The notes beneath the pieces were generated by a model. It saw nothing but the letters and a program-made list of their open reading frames with translations, ran no database searches and was not told the origin of the DNA. From Amycolatopsis sulphurea (GTDB lineage Bacteria > Actinomycetota > Actinomycetes > Mycobacteriales > Pseudonocardiaceae), in contig NZ_PDJK01000001.1 in NCBI RefSeq assembly GCF_002564045.1, forward strand, positions 868,001 through 932,000: DNA of 64,000 bases. Reading direction: 5' to 3'. How positions within the stretch are numbered: position 1 is the first letter of the stretch; each line of letters opens with the position of its first letter. The translations under genes were made by a program, and so were the position numbers. This document shows positions 35,561 through 44,108 of this stretch, in pieces.

Positions 35561-37128
35561 ACGCATTCCCAGTCGAATCCGCACAGTCGGACACGTCAGT
35601 CGATTCCTTCCGCTGGAAGGTCGAGGCGGAACAGTCCATTTCCTATGAAGTCCGGATGACCAAGGGGGTCTTCGATCCGTCCAACGCCGCACTGCTCGAG
35701 GCGGGAGCCACCGTCCGGGCGGAGCGGCTCCGCCGGTTCATCGTGATCGACGCCACTGTGCACGAGATCTACGGCGACGCCCTCCGCCGGTACCTGGAGC
35801 TCAACGGCTGCGAGTATCACCTGTGCGTGCTGCGGGCCTCGGAAGAGGCGAAGACGATGGACGCGGTGTTCACCGTGGCGAAGGAACTCGACGCGTTCGG
35901 CATCTCGCGCAGGCACGAGCCGATCATCGGCATCGGCGGCGGAATTCTCCTGGACATCGCGGGCTTCGCCGCCAGCATGTACCGGCGCAGCACCCCCTAC
36001 GTCCGGGTGCCGACGTCCCTCATCGGCCTAGTCGATGCCGGAGTCGGCATCAAGACCGGGGTGAACTTCGGCTCGCACAAGAACCGGCTCGGCACGTACT
36101 GCGCGCCGACCGTCGCGCTGCTCGACCGGGGCTTTCTATCCACTGTAGACGACCGGCACATCAGCAACGGTCTCGCGGAGATCCTCAAGATCGCGTTGAT
36201 CAAGGATTCGAGGCTGTTCCAGCTGCTGGAGGACAACGCCGAGCTCCTGCTGGCCGAACGGCTCACCGGGCGGACGCCGTCCGGCGAAACCGCGACGAGG
36301 GAGGTGTTCCGCCGCGCTGTGGGCGGCATGCTCGAAGAACTGGAGCCCAACCTGTGGGAGCAGCGTCTGGAGCGGCTGGTCGACTATGGCCACTCGTTCA
36401 GCCCCACGTTGGAGATGCGGGCGCTTCCAGCGCTCCTGCATGGCGAGGCGGTGACCGTCGACATGGCACTCACCACAATGCTGGCCGAGGCACGCGGCCT
36501 GGTGTCAGCGCAGGACCGTGAGCGGATCATCGGCCTGATGCGGAGGCTTCGACTGCCCGTCTGGCACCCGTTGCTCGAAGCAGGGCTGCTGGAGCACGCG
36601 TTGCGGGAGACCACCCAGCACCGGGACGGACGGCAGCGGATGCCGATTCCCGTCGGCATCGGCGGAGCCTGCTTCCTGCATGACCTCACCGTCACGGAGC
36701 TCGCGGACGCAGCCGAAGCCTTGCGGCGACTCGACGAGAGCGCGGAGCCGGGCGGCGAACTGCTCGTCACGGAGGTCGGTGTCCGGGCCGAGGCCGCCGA
36801 GCACCGTACGATCCGCCGGGACGGGATGAGCAGCACCTCGGAGGTCATCACCTGGTCGGCGCTGCCGCCCGGGGCATCGCTGGAGGAGGATGCGCAAGCG
36901 GGTACGGAGAAGTTCTGCTTCGTTCTCGCCGGCCATGGCGAACTGGAAGTCGACGGCGTCGCGCACGCGATGCACCCCGGCTATCTGGTCGCCATCCGGC
37001 CGGGGGCAGCGCATCGTTTCGCGAATCCCGGCGCCGAAGAGCTGAGCTGGCTGGTCGTCGAGGTGCCCGGTCCGTCCGGCTCCCCGGCGCAGGACGCGGC
37101 CGCGCTGGCCCCGGGAGCCGTCGCGTGA
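35557..37128 (+). CDS. 2-epi-5-epi-valiolone synthase fused to a cupin
   Basis: A 523-residue protein. Residues about 1-400 are a sedoheptulose-7-phosphate cyclase of the dehydroquinate-synthase fold: GIGGGILLDIAGFAASMYRR, STPYVRVPTSLIGLVDAG, GVNFGSHKNRLGTY, HISNGLAEILKIALIKD and HSFSPTLEMRALPALLHG. VDAGVGIKTGVN and LLDRGFL fit 2-epi-5-epi-valiolone synthase (CetA, ValA, AcbC) better than the gadusol or dehydroquinate branches. Residues about 410-510 are a cupin (LAGHGELEVDG, PGAAHRFANPG, LSWLVVEVPGP) with a second-motif His but no HxH. EEVS proteins normally stop near 400 residues, so the fusion is unusual. It should make the C7 ring, using NAD+ and a divalent metal. Confidence 0.9.
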   Translation: MNAFPVESAQSDTSVDSFRWKVEAEQSISYEVRMTKGVFDPSNAALLEAGATVRAERLRRFIVIDATVHEIYGDALRRYLELNGCEYHLCVLRASEEAKTMDAVFTVAKELDAFGISRRHEPIIGIGGGILLDIAGFAASMYRRSTPYVRVPTSLIGLVDAGVGIKTGVNFGSHKNRLGTYCAPTVALLDRGFLSTVDDRHISNGLAEILKIALIKDSRLFQLLEDNAELLLAERLTGRTPSGETATREVFRRAVGGMLEELEPNLWEQRLERLVDYGHSFSPTLEMRALPALLHGEAVTVDMALTTMLAEARGLVSAQDRERIIGLMRRLRLPVWHPLLEAGLLEHALRETTQHRDGRQRMPIPVGIGGACFLHDLTVTELADAAEALRRLDESAEPGGELLVTEVGVRAEAAEHRTIRRDGMSSTSEVITWSALPPGASLEEDAQAGTEKFCFVLAGHGELEVDGVAHAMHPGYLVAIRPGAAHRFANPGAEELSWLVVEVPGPSGSPAQDAAALAPGAVA

Positions 37129-37694
37129 CGCGGCCCGCCGGCCGGAGGGGAATCCCCGGGGCTGCCGCGGTGCACCATGTCGCCTACACGGTTCCCGACT
37201 TGGGCCAGGCGGTTGAATTCTTCACGGAAGTCATCGGTGCAGAGCTCGCGTACACCCTGGACTCGGTGCAAGACACCGAAGGCGACTGGATGACCCGCAA
37301 GCTCGACGTCGACGCCGCGGCGACCGCGCGCGTCGCCATGCTGCGGCTGGGACCGGTGACGAACTTGGAATTGTTCGAGTACACGGCCCCCGGCCAGCGG
37401 AGGCAGTTGCCGCGCAACAGCGACTGGGGAGGCTGCCACCTGGCGATCCACGTCGAGGACGTCGACGTGGCCGCCGCCTACCTGCGCGCCCAGCCGGGCG
37501 TGCGGGTCCTCGGTTCCCCGGAAACCATCGCCGACGGGCCGATCGAAGGCGATCGGTGGGTGTACTTCGTGACGCCGTGGGGGATGCAGATGGAACTGAT
37601 CAACCTGCCCGGGGGAATGCCGTACGAACAGCAGACGAAGGTGCGGCTGTACCAGCCGGACGATGGCTGGTCCGATTATCGAGGAGTCTCATGA
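37125..37694 (+). CDS. VOC-family 2-epi-5-epi-valiolone epimerase (CetB-like)
   Basis: A 189-residue two-domain glyoxalase-fold protein. Candidate metal ligands, two His and two Glu, are His18 (VHHVAYTV), Glu82 or Glu85 (LELFEYT), His105 (GGCHLAIHVED) and Glu157 (MQMELINLPGG). This is the set described for CetB, which epimerises C-2 of 2-epi-5-epi-valiolone. It lies directly after the cyclase with a 4-bp overlap, the expected next step. Confidence 0.87.
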   Translation: MTRPAGRRGIPGAAAVHHVAYTVPDLGQAVEFFTEVIGAELAYTLDSVQDTEGDWMTRKLDVDAAATARVAMLRLGPVTNLELFEYTAPGQRRQLPRNSDWGGCHLAIHVEDVDVAAAYLRAQPGVRVLGSPETIADGPIEGDRWVYFVTPWGMQMELINLPGGMPYEQQTKVRLYQPDDGWSDYRGVS

Positions 37695-38182
37695 GCGAGC
37701 ACGGAATAACTCCCGAGCAGCCGGCGCTCGTCCCGGCCGGCGAGGGGGAGACGATCTGGTTCGACGGCAACGTCTACACCGTCAAGATCAGCGGCGACGC
37801 CACCAACGGCGCGCTCTCGGTGCTGGAGTCCTCGGTCCTGCCCGGGTGCGGCCCGCCGCCGCACGTGCACACCGAGTCGGACGAGGTGTTCCACGTCCTG
37901 TCCGGGCAGCTGGAATTCCAGGTCGGCGAAGATCGGTTCACCGGCAAAGCCGGGGACTACGTTTTCGTCCCGCACGGCACCCCGCATTGCTTCAAGAATG
38001 TCGGCGTGCACGTCGCTCATACGATCTTCGCGTACACTCCTGCCGGGTTCGAGAAGTTCTTCCTGGCGTCGGGTCAGCCCGCGGTGCCCGGCACTCCGGT
38101 GCCGCAATGGGGCCCAGAGGAGTTCGCGCGCGCGGTGGCGATCGCCCCGAATTTCGGGTGGGAGGGACCCAGCACGAAATAG
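37691..38182 (+). CDS. Quercetinase-like cupin with intact metal site
   Basis: A 163-residue cupin. PPPHVHTESDEVFHVLSG gives two His and Glu; VPHGTPHCFKNVG gives the third His. The tail PAGFEKFF is typical of quercetin-dioxygenase-like cupins. ATG overlaps the epimerase stop by 4 bp. It is less similar to the A/B/C cupins and probably has another origin. It could oxidise, isomerise or cleave a ring intermediate; nothing more specific can be read. Confidence 0.87.
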   Translation: MSEHGITPEQPALVPAGEGETIWFDGNVYTVKISGDATNGALSVLESSVLPGCGPPPHVHTESDEVFHVLSGQLEFQVGEDRFTGKAGDYVFVPHGTPHCFKNVGVHVAHTIFAYTPAGFEKFFLASGQPAVPGTPVPQWGPEEFARAVAIAPNFGWEGPSTK

Positions 38183-38288
38183 GCGGCCAACTGCCCGATT
38201 CCTCCGCGGTGCGACGGCAACGACTTGTGCAGTGCGTCGCCGTCGCACCGTGCGACATTGACCGACGCCGAGGTTGCAGGAGAGGACC

Positions 38289-39161
38289 ATGACATCCCTC
38301 GAACCCTTCTCGTTCCCAGCAGCCGACCCGATGGCGAGCTTCGACACCACCGCATTCGACCTGGACGCTTACCTGGCGCGAGTCGGTCATCCGCACGCGG
38401 AACCGTCGGCGAAGACGCTGAGCTCGTTGCACGCCGCGCACGTGCGGGCGATCCCGTTCGAGAACGTCGACGTGGTGCTGCGCCGTCATCGCGGCATCGA
38501 GCTTCCGGCCATTGTGGACAAGCTCGTTCGCCGGAACCGCGGCGGATACTGTTTCGAGCACGGGTTGCTGTTCGCGGCCGCGCTGGAGGAGCTCGGCTTC
38601 GCGGTCCGGCGCAGTTTCGCCCGGGTGCGACCGGGCCGGGAGCACGGTTCGTACACCCATATGCTCTCGATGGTGCGCACCGGCGGTGCGGACTATCTGG
38701 TGGATGTCGGATTCGGGGCGTGGGTGATGTACCCGACGCCACTGATCGACGGGGCCGAAGTGGATCAGGCCGGCTGGCGGCATCGGGTCCGCTGGGACAA
38801 CGGCCAGTGGTTCTTCGAGAAAAGCGCCGGTGACGGATGGGACACCTTGCACGCCACCCTCGGCCTGCCCGCCCGCCAGATCGACTACGAGGTATTCCAT
38901 CACTACACTTCCACGCATCCGCGTTCTCCGTTCACCGGTCAGCTGGTGGTGATGCGGCTGGCCGACGGGGTGACACGACGGCTGGTCGGCACCCAGCTCA
39001 CCACCGAATACGATGACGGCCGTCTCGAGACTGCCGAGATAGTCGGCGTCGAACTCGCGGAAACCCTGCACTCGCTGGGCGTCGATCTGACTCCGGCGGA
39101 ACTGTCCGCACTGCGGGAATTCTATGATTCCGCGCGACACTTTCGCGGGGAGCGACTGTGA
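38289..39161 (+). CDS. Arylamine N-acetyltransferase family enzyme (CetD-like acyltransferase candidate)
   Basis: A 290-residue NAT-fold protein. It has the catalytic triad: Cys88 in RNRGGYCFEHG, His in GSYTHMLSMV, Asp in LVDVGFGAWV. IPFENVDVVL is also typical. NATs move an acetyl group from CoA to an amine. Cetoniacytone A carries an acetamide, and its cluster has an acyltransferase, so this enzyme would acetylate the amine installed by the aminotransferase. It is separated by 106 bp from the cupin gene and has its own AGAGGA site, but probably shares the operon. Confidence 0.92.
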   Translation: MTSLEPFSFPAADPMASFDTTAFDLDAYLARVGHPHAEPSAKTLSSLHAAHVRAIPFENVDVVLRRHRGIELPAIVDKLVRRNRGGYCFEHGLLFAAALEELGFAVRRSFARVRPGREHGSYTHMLSMVRTGGADYLVDVGFGAWVMYPTPLIDGAEVDQAGWRHRVRWDNGQWFFEKSAGDGWDTLHATLGLPARQIDYEVFHHYTSTHPRSPFTGQLVVMRLADGVTRRLVGTQLTTEYDDGRLETAEIVGVELAETLHSLGVDLTPAELSALREFYDSARHFRGERL

Positions 39162-39307
39162 CCGCGTTTCGAAACGCGCGCCGGTCTCGTCTGCGACGCG
39201 ATCGCCCTCGCTGCCCGCTGCTGCCTGGCTAGAGCCTGTTTCGATGTGCTGGCCTGCGAGGTTGTCGAGCAGTGTCGTGGGTGTGGCGTGTCGTGGATCG
39301 GATAGAC

Positions 39308-39690
39308 GAGGTCTCCGGTAGACCGATCAACGGCCAAGCTGATCAAGAACACCGGAGACCTCGTGTCCAGCCTGGCGGGGCCGGGGCGAGCCGACATGAC
39401 CGACGCTCAGTGGGCGGTCGTGGAACCGCTGCTGCCCGTCGGCAAGAAGCCCGGCCGCCGACCACTGTGGACCCAAACGCCAACTCCTGGACGGCATCCG
39501 ATGGCGGGTTCGTGTCGGTTCTCCGTGGCGCCCGTGTATGGGGCTGGCAAACCGTCTGTGGCATGTTCCGGTGCTGGCAGCGCGCCGGTGTGTGGGCGCT
39601 GTTCCTGGCGGCGTTGCAGACCTGGGCCGACGCTGCCGGGCTGATCACGTGGGAGGTGAGCGTGGATTCCACGATCAACCGGGCGCCCTG
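39308..39690 (+). pseudogene. Broken IS5-family transposase and its end
   Basis: An 11-bp perfect inverted repeat GAGGTCTCCGG/CCGGAGACCTC (39308-39318, 39352-39362) precedes a GTG at 39363. The reading is MTDAQWAVVEPLLPVGKKPG in one frame, KRQLLDGIRWRVR in the next, then WADAAGLITWEVSVDSTINR in the third. At least two frameshifts and loss of the C-terminal catalytic half make it dead. It marks the right edge of the aminocyclitol locus. Confidence 0.8.
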
Positions 39691-39701
39691 ACGCGCGCCG
39701 T

Positions 39702-40274
39702 TCAGAGTTCGGCGCGCCCGGCGGCGGGCAGGCTGTCGAGGGTCCTGCGCAGGGCCTCGACGACGCGGCCGTGGCCGAGCGGGAGCTGGTCGTCGGTCTC
39801 GTCGGTGCTGTGCGCGATCATCTCGACGTCGATGCCCTGCTCCCGGAGCGCGGCGATTTCGTTGCCGTGCCGGACGAACCACGTCTCGTCGGCGCTCTGG
39901 GCGTCGCCGGGGCTGATCGTGCCCTCCGCGGCGGGGTCGACGAGCAGGACCGATCGGAGCGTGCCCGGGAATCGCGCGGCCAAGCGGAGAGCCTCGCTCG
40001 CGAACGGCCCGCTCACGACCAGGTCGCCCCGGTGCAGCCGGCCGGCCGGCGCGGCGAGTGCCTCGACGCAGGCGGCCCAGGCACCCGCGGCCGGGAGGCG
40101 GCACCAGAGGATCTCGTGGCGGTCGGCCAGCGGCCTCCAGGTGGCGGGCAGGCCATCGTGCTTGGCCGAGCCGGCCGGATCGAGCACGATCAGCCGGCGC
40201 GCCCCGGGACGGCCTGCTGTGACCAGCGGTGGTCCTCCGGCGCGGACGGGATCCGGGGGGAGTGATCCGGGCAT
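39702..40274 (-). CDS. Alpha/beta-hydrolase-like protein
   Basis: A 190-residue protein. The segments RLIVLDPAGSAKHDG, DLVVSGPFASEALRLAARFP and LRSVLLVDPAAEG resemble the central strands of an alpha/beta hydrolase. The nucleophile elbow, normally GxSxG, reads SGPFAS, so catalysis is doubtful. The protein is short for the family and lacks a clear cap domain. The ATG at 40274 follows AAAGGAG. Function unknown. Confidence 0.55.
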   Translation of the reverse strand: MPGSLPPDPVRAGGPPLVTAGRPGARRLIVLDPAGSAKHDGLPATWRPLADRHEILWCRLPAAGAWAACVEALAAPAGRLHRGDLVVSGPFASEALRLAARFPGTLRSVLLVDPAAEGTISPGDAQSADETWFVRHGNEIAALREQGIDVEMIAHSTDETDDQLPLGHGRVVEALRRTLDSLPAAGRAEL

Positions 40275-40419
40275 GACTGCTCCTTTCGCACGACTGTCCC
40301 GCAGTTCCCGGCGTCCGGCGGTGATAAACCCGCCGCGGTAGTCGGTGAGCCGGTGGGAAGGCACGCATGATGCATGCCGGATCGGACTGGTCTGCCGCGG
40401 CCCCGAGAACGCGTGGCGA

Positions 40420-40680
40420 ACCAGGCAGGCCTGCCGCGGTCCGGCGTGCTTGCCGTGGGGGTGGTGGTGCGAGTGTGCTGCGGTGTGAGGGTGTGTCGGT
40501 CAGCGGGCCTGTCGCGGGGTGGTGGTGCAGGAATGCCGCGGTCCGAACGTATGTCGGGCGGTGGGCTTGCCACGGCCCGGCGGGTGCGTGCCTGCCGCAG
40601 CCCGAAGGTGCGTCCCGGTCGGCAGGCCTTTCGCGGTTCGGTGATGCGGGCCGGTCGGGGAAGGGGATGCTGGGCTCGCT
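40420..40680 (+). repeat. Degenerate tandem repeat, roughly 58-60 bp period
   Basis: The gap 40275-40716 carries no supported gene. Related segments recur near 40421, 40503, 40561 and 40621 (GGCCTGCCGCGG, GGCCTGTCGCGG, GGCTTGCCACGG, GGCCTTTCGCGG), each followed by GT-rich sequence. The copies are poorly conserved. Confidence 0.4.
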
Positions 40681-40716
40681 GACCGGCCGTGGCCCGCGGC
40701 CGGTCGGGCGGCAGGC

Positions 40717-41808
40717 TCAGGAATGTCGCAACAGCGCGCCGAAACCGTCGGCGAGATCGAGGCGTTCGTCCATGACGACGACATCCGCGCCGGCCGCGAC
40801 GGCGGCGTAGGGCAGGGCCTCGTCCGCGCGATGCTCGACCGGGTCGTCGGCGCCGAGTGCCCGGAGACGGGACCGGTGTACTCCGATCTGGCCCGGTTCC
40901 GCGCCGGTGTAGACCCGGGCGTCCCCGGGATCGCCGACGAGCAGGGTGGTCACGTTCGCCTCCACCAGCGCTGCGGTGACGGCCGGTAGGCCGGCGACGG
41001 CCAGGCCGGGCTCGCGCGCCGCCTCCGCGCGGAAGCGTTCGGCGAGGTCGTCGAGTTCGGCCAGATACTGCCCGGCGAGCAGTTCGCGGATCGCACGGTC
41101 GAGTTCCGCCCGCCCGGCACCCGGGGCTCGGCTGCCGGTGTCCACTTCGGCGGTGTGCGGGCGGACGGGTGCGGGCAGCCGGTCGTGGAGTTCGGTGCGT
41201 GCCTGGACTTCGCCGGCCAGTACGATCACCCGCGGGTGGAGGCGTTCGGCGGCCTTCGAGACCCGGTCGGCGACCTCGGCGAGGTTGCGGTGCGCGGTCT
41301 CCTCGGCGCGCGACTGGACGTCCCGGTGTCCCGCGCCGCCGCCACGGACCTTGTGCACGGGATGGTCCCGCCCCCGCACGGTCTCGGTTTCCACGCTGCC
41401 GTCGGGCCGATGCGTCTCGATGTCGGCGCCGGTGCGGTCGACGAGGACCACCAGGTGCGTGGTGGCGTCCTCGGCATGGGTCAAGGCGGGCAGGAAGTAC
41501 GGGAGTGCCGAGTATCGCGTTTCCCCGGCCGGTGGTGGGGCGGCGAGCCGCTGGTCGAGCAGGACCGTGCCGCGGGCGGCGACGAGGCTGCGTCCGGCGC
41601 GCCCGACCGGGGGCTGCCCGGTCTCCGCCGCGTGCAGGACGGCGTCGACGGTCGGCCGGTCGGCGTCCTGCTCGTTGAGCGCTGCGGTGATTTCCTTGAG
41701 ATGCAAGCGCAATTGCTGGCCGGCGTCTTCGGTGTCGTGTGTTTCGTCGAAGTGTACCGAGGCGAACGGGCCGCCGGTCAGCAAAGTGCGTAGGTCGGCT
41801 GTGTCCAT
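40717..41808 (-). CDS. Rv2629-like (eRF1-related) stress protein
   Basis: A 363-residue protein starting MDTADLRTLL, typical of the actinobacterial Rv2629-like family related to the eRF1 fold. RVIVLAGEVQARTELHDRLP and VTTLLVGDPGDARVYTG form its core. In mycobacteria the relative is part of the hypoxia (Dos) response; the molecular role may involve ribosome rescue. It lies 32 bp downstream of the NADH dehydrogenase gene, probably in one transcript. Confidence 0.8.
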   Translation of the reverse strand: MDTADLRTLLTGGPFASVHFDETHDTEDAGQQLRLHLKEITAALNEQDADRPTVDAVLHAAETGQPPVGRAGRSLVAARGTVLLDQRLAAPPPAGETRYSALPYFLPALTHAEDATTHLVVLVDRTGADIETHRPDGSVETETVRGRDHPVHKVRGGGAGHRDVQSRAEETAHRNLAEVADRVSKAAERLHPRVIVLAGEVQARTELHDRLPAPVRPHTAEVDTGSRAPGAGRAELDRAIRELLAGQYLAELDDLAERFRAEAAREPGLAVAGLPAVTAALVEANVTTLLVGDPGDARVYTGAEPGQIGVHRSRLRALGADDPVEHRADEALPYAAVAAGADVVVMDERLDLADGFGALLRHS

Positions 41809-41840
41809 TCTGGATTCCTCCTCCGGTTTACGGCCGTTCT

Positions 41841-43133
41841 TCAGCGGGTTCGCGGCAGTTCGGGCGAGGCGGTGTCCAACGGGACCGCGCCGGAGCGGAC
41901 GAGGCCGAGCTGGACGGTCTGCCGCCGGCCGATCGCCTCCCCAGCCCAGTCCGCGGCCGTGCGCAGGCGGTTCCCCGGAAGGGCGAGCAGGTGGTAACCG
42001 CGGGTCACGAGACGGGCGGGCAGGCCGGCCAGCGGCACGTGCAGGGGGTTGGCCGCGCCCTGCCCGGCGCCGAGGTCGACCGCGAAGCCGAGGTCGTGAT
42101 GCCGGTATCGGCGCAGGCGGCCGGAGCCGAGCGACGCGGCGACGTTGCGGGCGGCGAGTTTTCCTTGCCGTTGCGCGTGTTGCGCGGTCATCGGGGTGGT
42201 TTCGCCGGGGCGGGCGAGGTCGGGCACCGCCGCGGCGTCCCCGCAGGCGAAGACGTCCGCCCGGCCCGGTACGTTCAGTTCCGGGGTGACCACCAGCCTG
42301 CCGTGCGCGGTCTCCAGGCCGAGTTCGGAGACCAGTGGGTCGGGCCGGACGCCGACGCACCACACGAGCGTCCGCGTCGGCACCGCGGCACCGGTGGTGA
42401 GGGTGACCCCGCCCCTGCCGGCCTCGTCCACGGAGGTTTTCATCCGGACGTCGACGCCGCGTTCGCGCAGTACCCGGTCCGCCGTCTCACCGAGCCGCCG
42501 GTCCAGGCCGGGCAGCACCCGTTCGGCGACGTCCAGTAACAGCCAGCGGATCGGCTGCCCGTCGAGTTCGGGGTGCCGTCGTGCGAGCGCGGCGGTGAAC
42601 GCGGGACCCTGCGCGGCGACCTCCGTTCCGGTGTAACCGGCACCGACCACGACGAACGTGCACCGGGCGTCGCGCTCGGCCGGATCGTCGGTGGTGGCGG
42701 CGAGTTCGATCTGCCGGGTCACGTGATCACGGAGGTAGAGCGCTTCGGGCAGGCCGCGGAATCCGTGCGCGTACTCGGCGATGCCCGGGATGGGCAGCAG
42801 CTTGGTCACACTGCCCGCGGCCAGGATCAGCCGGTCGTAGCTCAGCTTCCGTTCCCGGTACTCCGGATCGACGTAGGTGACCGCACCGGCGTCGAAGTCG
42901 ACCGAGGTGGCGGTGCCCAGTACCAGCCGTACCCCGTGCAGGGTGTCCGGAATGGACACCGCGACATGGCGGGGTTCGACGATCCCGGCCGCCACCTCGG
43001 GCAGCAGCGGCAGGTAGAGGAAGTAGTCGGTGGGGTTGACCACGACGATTTCGGCGCGGTCGCGGAGCGTCCGCAGCAGCGTCTCCGCGGCGTGGTAGCC
43101 GGCGAACCCGCCACCGATGATCACGATGCGCAT
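41841..43133 (-). CDS. Type II NADH dehydrogenase-like FAD oxidoreductase
   Basis: A 430-residue pyridine nucleotide-disulphide-family protein. The N-terminal IVIIGGGFAGYHAAETLL binds FAD. The second Rossmann motif VVVGAGYTGTEVAA binds NAD(P)H. VFACGDAAAVPD is the C-terminal FAD motif. The C-terminal region could anchor to the membrane, as in non-proton-pumping NADH:quinone oxidoreductases. ATG at 43133 begins directly at the dinucleotide fold. First gene of a probable two-gene operon. Confidence 0.88.
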   Translation of the reverse strand: MRIVIIGGGFAGYHAAETLLRTLRDRAEIVVVNPTDYFLYLPLLPEVAAGIVEPRHVAVSIPDTLHGVRLVLGTATSVDFDAGAVTYVDPEYRERKLSYDRLILAAGSVTKLLPIPGIAEYAHGFRGLPEALYLRDHVTRQIELAATTDDPAERDARCTFVVVGAGYTGTEVAAQGPAFTAALARRHPELDGQPIRWLLLDVAERVLPGLDRRLGETADRVLRERGVDVRMKTSVDEAGRGGVTLTTGAAVPTRTLVWCVGVRPDPLVSELGLETAHGRLVVTPELNVPGRADVFACGDAAAVPDLARPGETTPMTAQHAQRQGKLAARNVAASLGSGRLRRYRHHDLGFAVDLGAGQGAANPLHVPLAGLPARLVTRGYHLLALPGNRLRTAADWAGEAIGRRQTVQLGLVRSGAVPLDTASPELPRTR

Positions 43134-43519
43134 GGCACGGCCCTCCTTTCCCGCATCGGGTACCCGCTGCGGGGCCGGGCAATCACGGCAGTTCGGCCGC
43201 GGCGAGCAGTGCGGTCCCGGCCTCTCGCGGCGCCCTGCCTGCCGCCGGACGAGGTCCGGGAATTCCGCGGGCATCCCCGGTTTCACCTGGCCGCGCGTCC
43301 GCATGACCACCGTGCTTCGCCCGGATACCGGCCGGCGGGGTACGCGCTCAGACGGGCTGCTTGCCATCGGCGGCCAATGCGGTCGACCGCGGTGCGACCG
43401 CGGAGGTCCGTAAAGGGGCCCTTCACGGACCTGAGAACAGGTCTGGAGCACACCACGAGCCCCTGCCTGCCCTGTCCCGGGGTGACCGCAGTCGGCGCGC
43501 GGTTGCCTACACTCGCCGG
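43134..43519. other. Divergent intergenic region with one GTGAAGGG-type hairpin
   Basis: 386 bp between divergent genes, without a supported gene. GTAAAGGGGCCCTTCAC lies at 43410-43426, a single copy of the palindrome with one base change. Confidence 0.5.
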
Positions 43520-43984
43520 ATGACGGAATCGACCGGGGAAACGCGCGAGCATCGGCTCACCCGCAACGTGGCGGAGATGCTGCAGGAGATGCGGGTCGCG
43601 CAGGCCGGGGTGCAGATCCTGTTCGGGTTCCTGCTTTCGGTCGTGTTCACCGCCCAGTTCCGCGGGGCGGACGGTTTCGAGAAGGGCCTGCACCTGACCG
43701 CTGTACTGCTCGCTGTCGCCTCGACCATCTTGCTCACCGCGCCCGCGGCGTGGCATCGGGTGCTGTTCCGCAGCGGTGCGCGGGACTGGATTCTCCGCGC
43801 CGGCAACCGGACGGTCATCGCCGGACTGTGTTGCCTGGCGCTGGCGATCACGGTGACCGTTTCGCTGATCGCGAAGGTGGTCTACGGGACGGTCGCGATG
43901 GCGGTCGTCGGTGGAGTCTCCCTGCTCGGGTTCGGCTTGCTGTGGCTGGTGCTCCCGTGGCGCCTGCGGCCGCGGGACGAGTGA
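43520..43984 (+). CDS. DUF6328-type four-helix membrane protein
   Basis: A 154-residue membrane protein. LTRNVAEMLQEMRVAQAGVQ and ILFGFLLSVVFTAQF lead into four hydrophobic segments and a PAAWHRVLFRSG loop. This arrangement is that of the actinobacterial DUF6328 family, whose function is unknown. It sits in a stress-gene neighbourhood. Confidence 0.8.
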   Translation: MTESTGETREHRLTRNVAEMLQEMRVAQAGVQILFGFLLSVVFTAQFRGADGFEKGLHLTAVLLAVASTILLTAPAAWHRVLFRSGARDWILRAGNRTVIAGLCCLALAITVTVSLIAKVVYGTVAMAVVGGVSLLGFGLLWLVLPWRLRPRDE

Positions 43985-44108
43985 ACCTCGGGCCTCGGGC
44001 GCGGGCCGGCGGCGGTGTGCCGTCGCCGAGTCACCACCGACTCATGCCCTTCCGTAGCCTGCTATCCCGCGGCGGAGCGGCGCGGTGGCGGAGGAGCCGG
44101 GGTGACGG

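Noticed and set aside
35557..36750. Cyclase as an ordinary 3-dehydroquinate synthase (AroB)
   Set aside because: The motifs VDAGVGIKTGVN and HISNGLAEILK, and the neighbouring VOC epimerase and aminotransferase, fit 2-epi-5-epi-valiolone synthase better.
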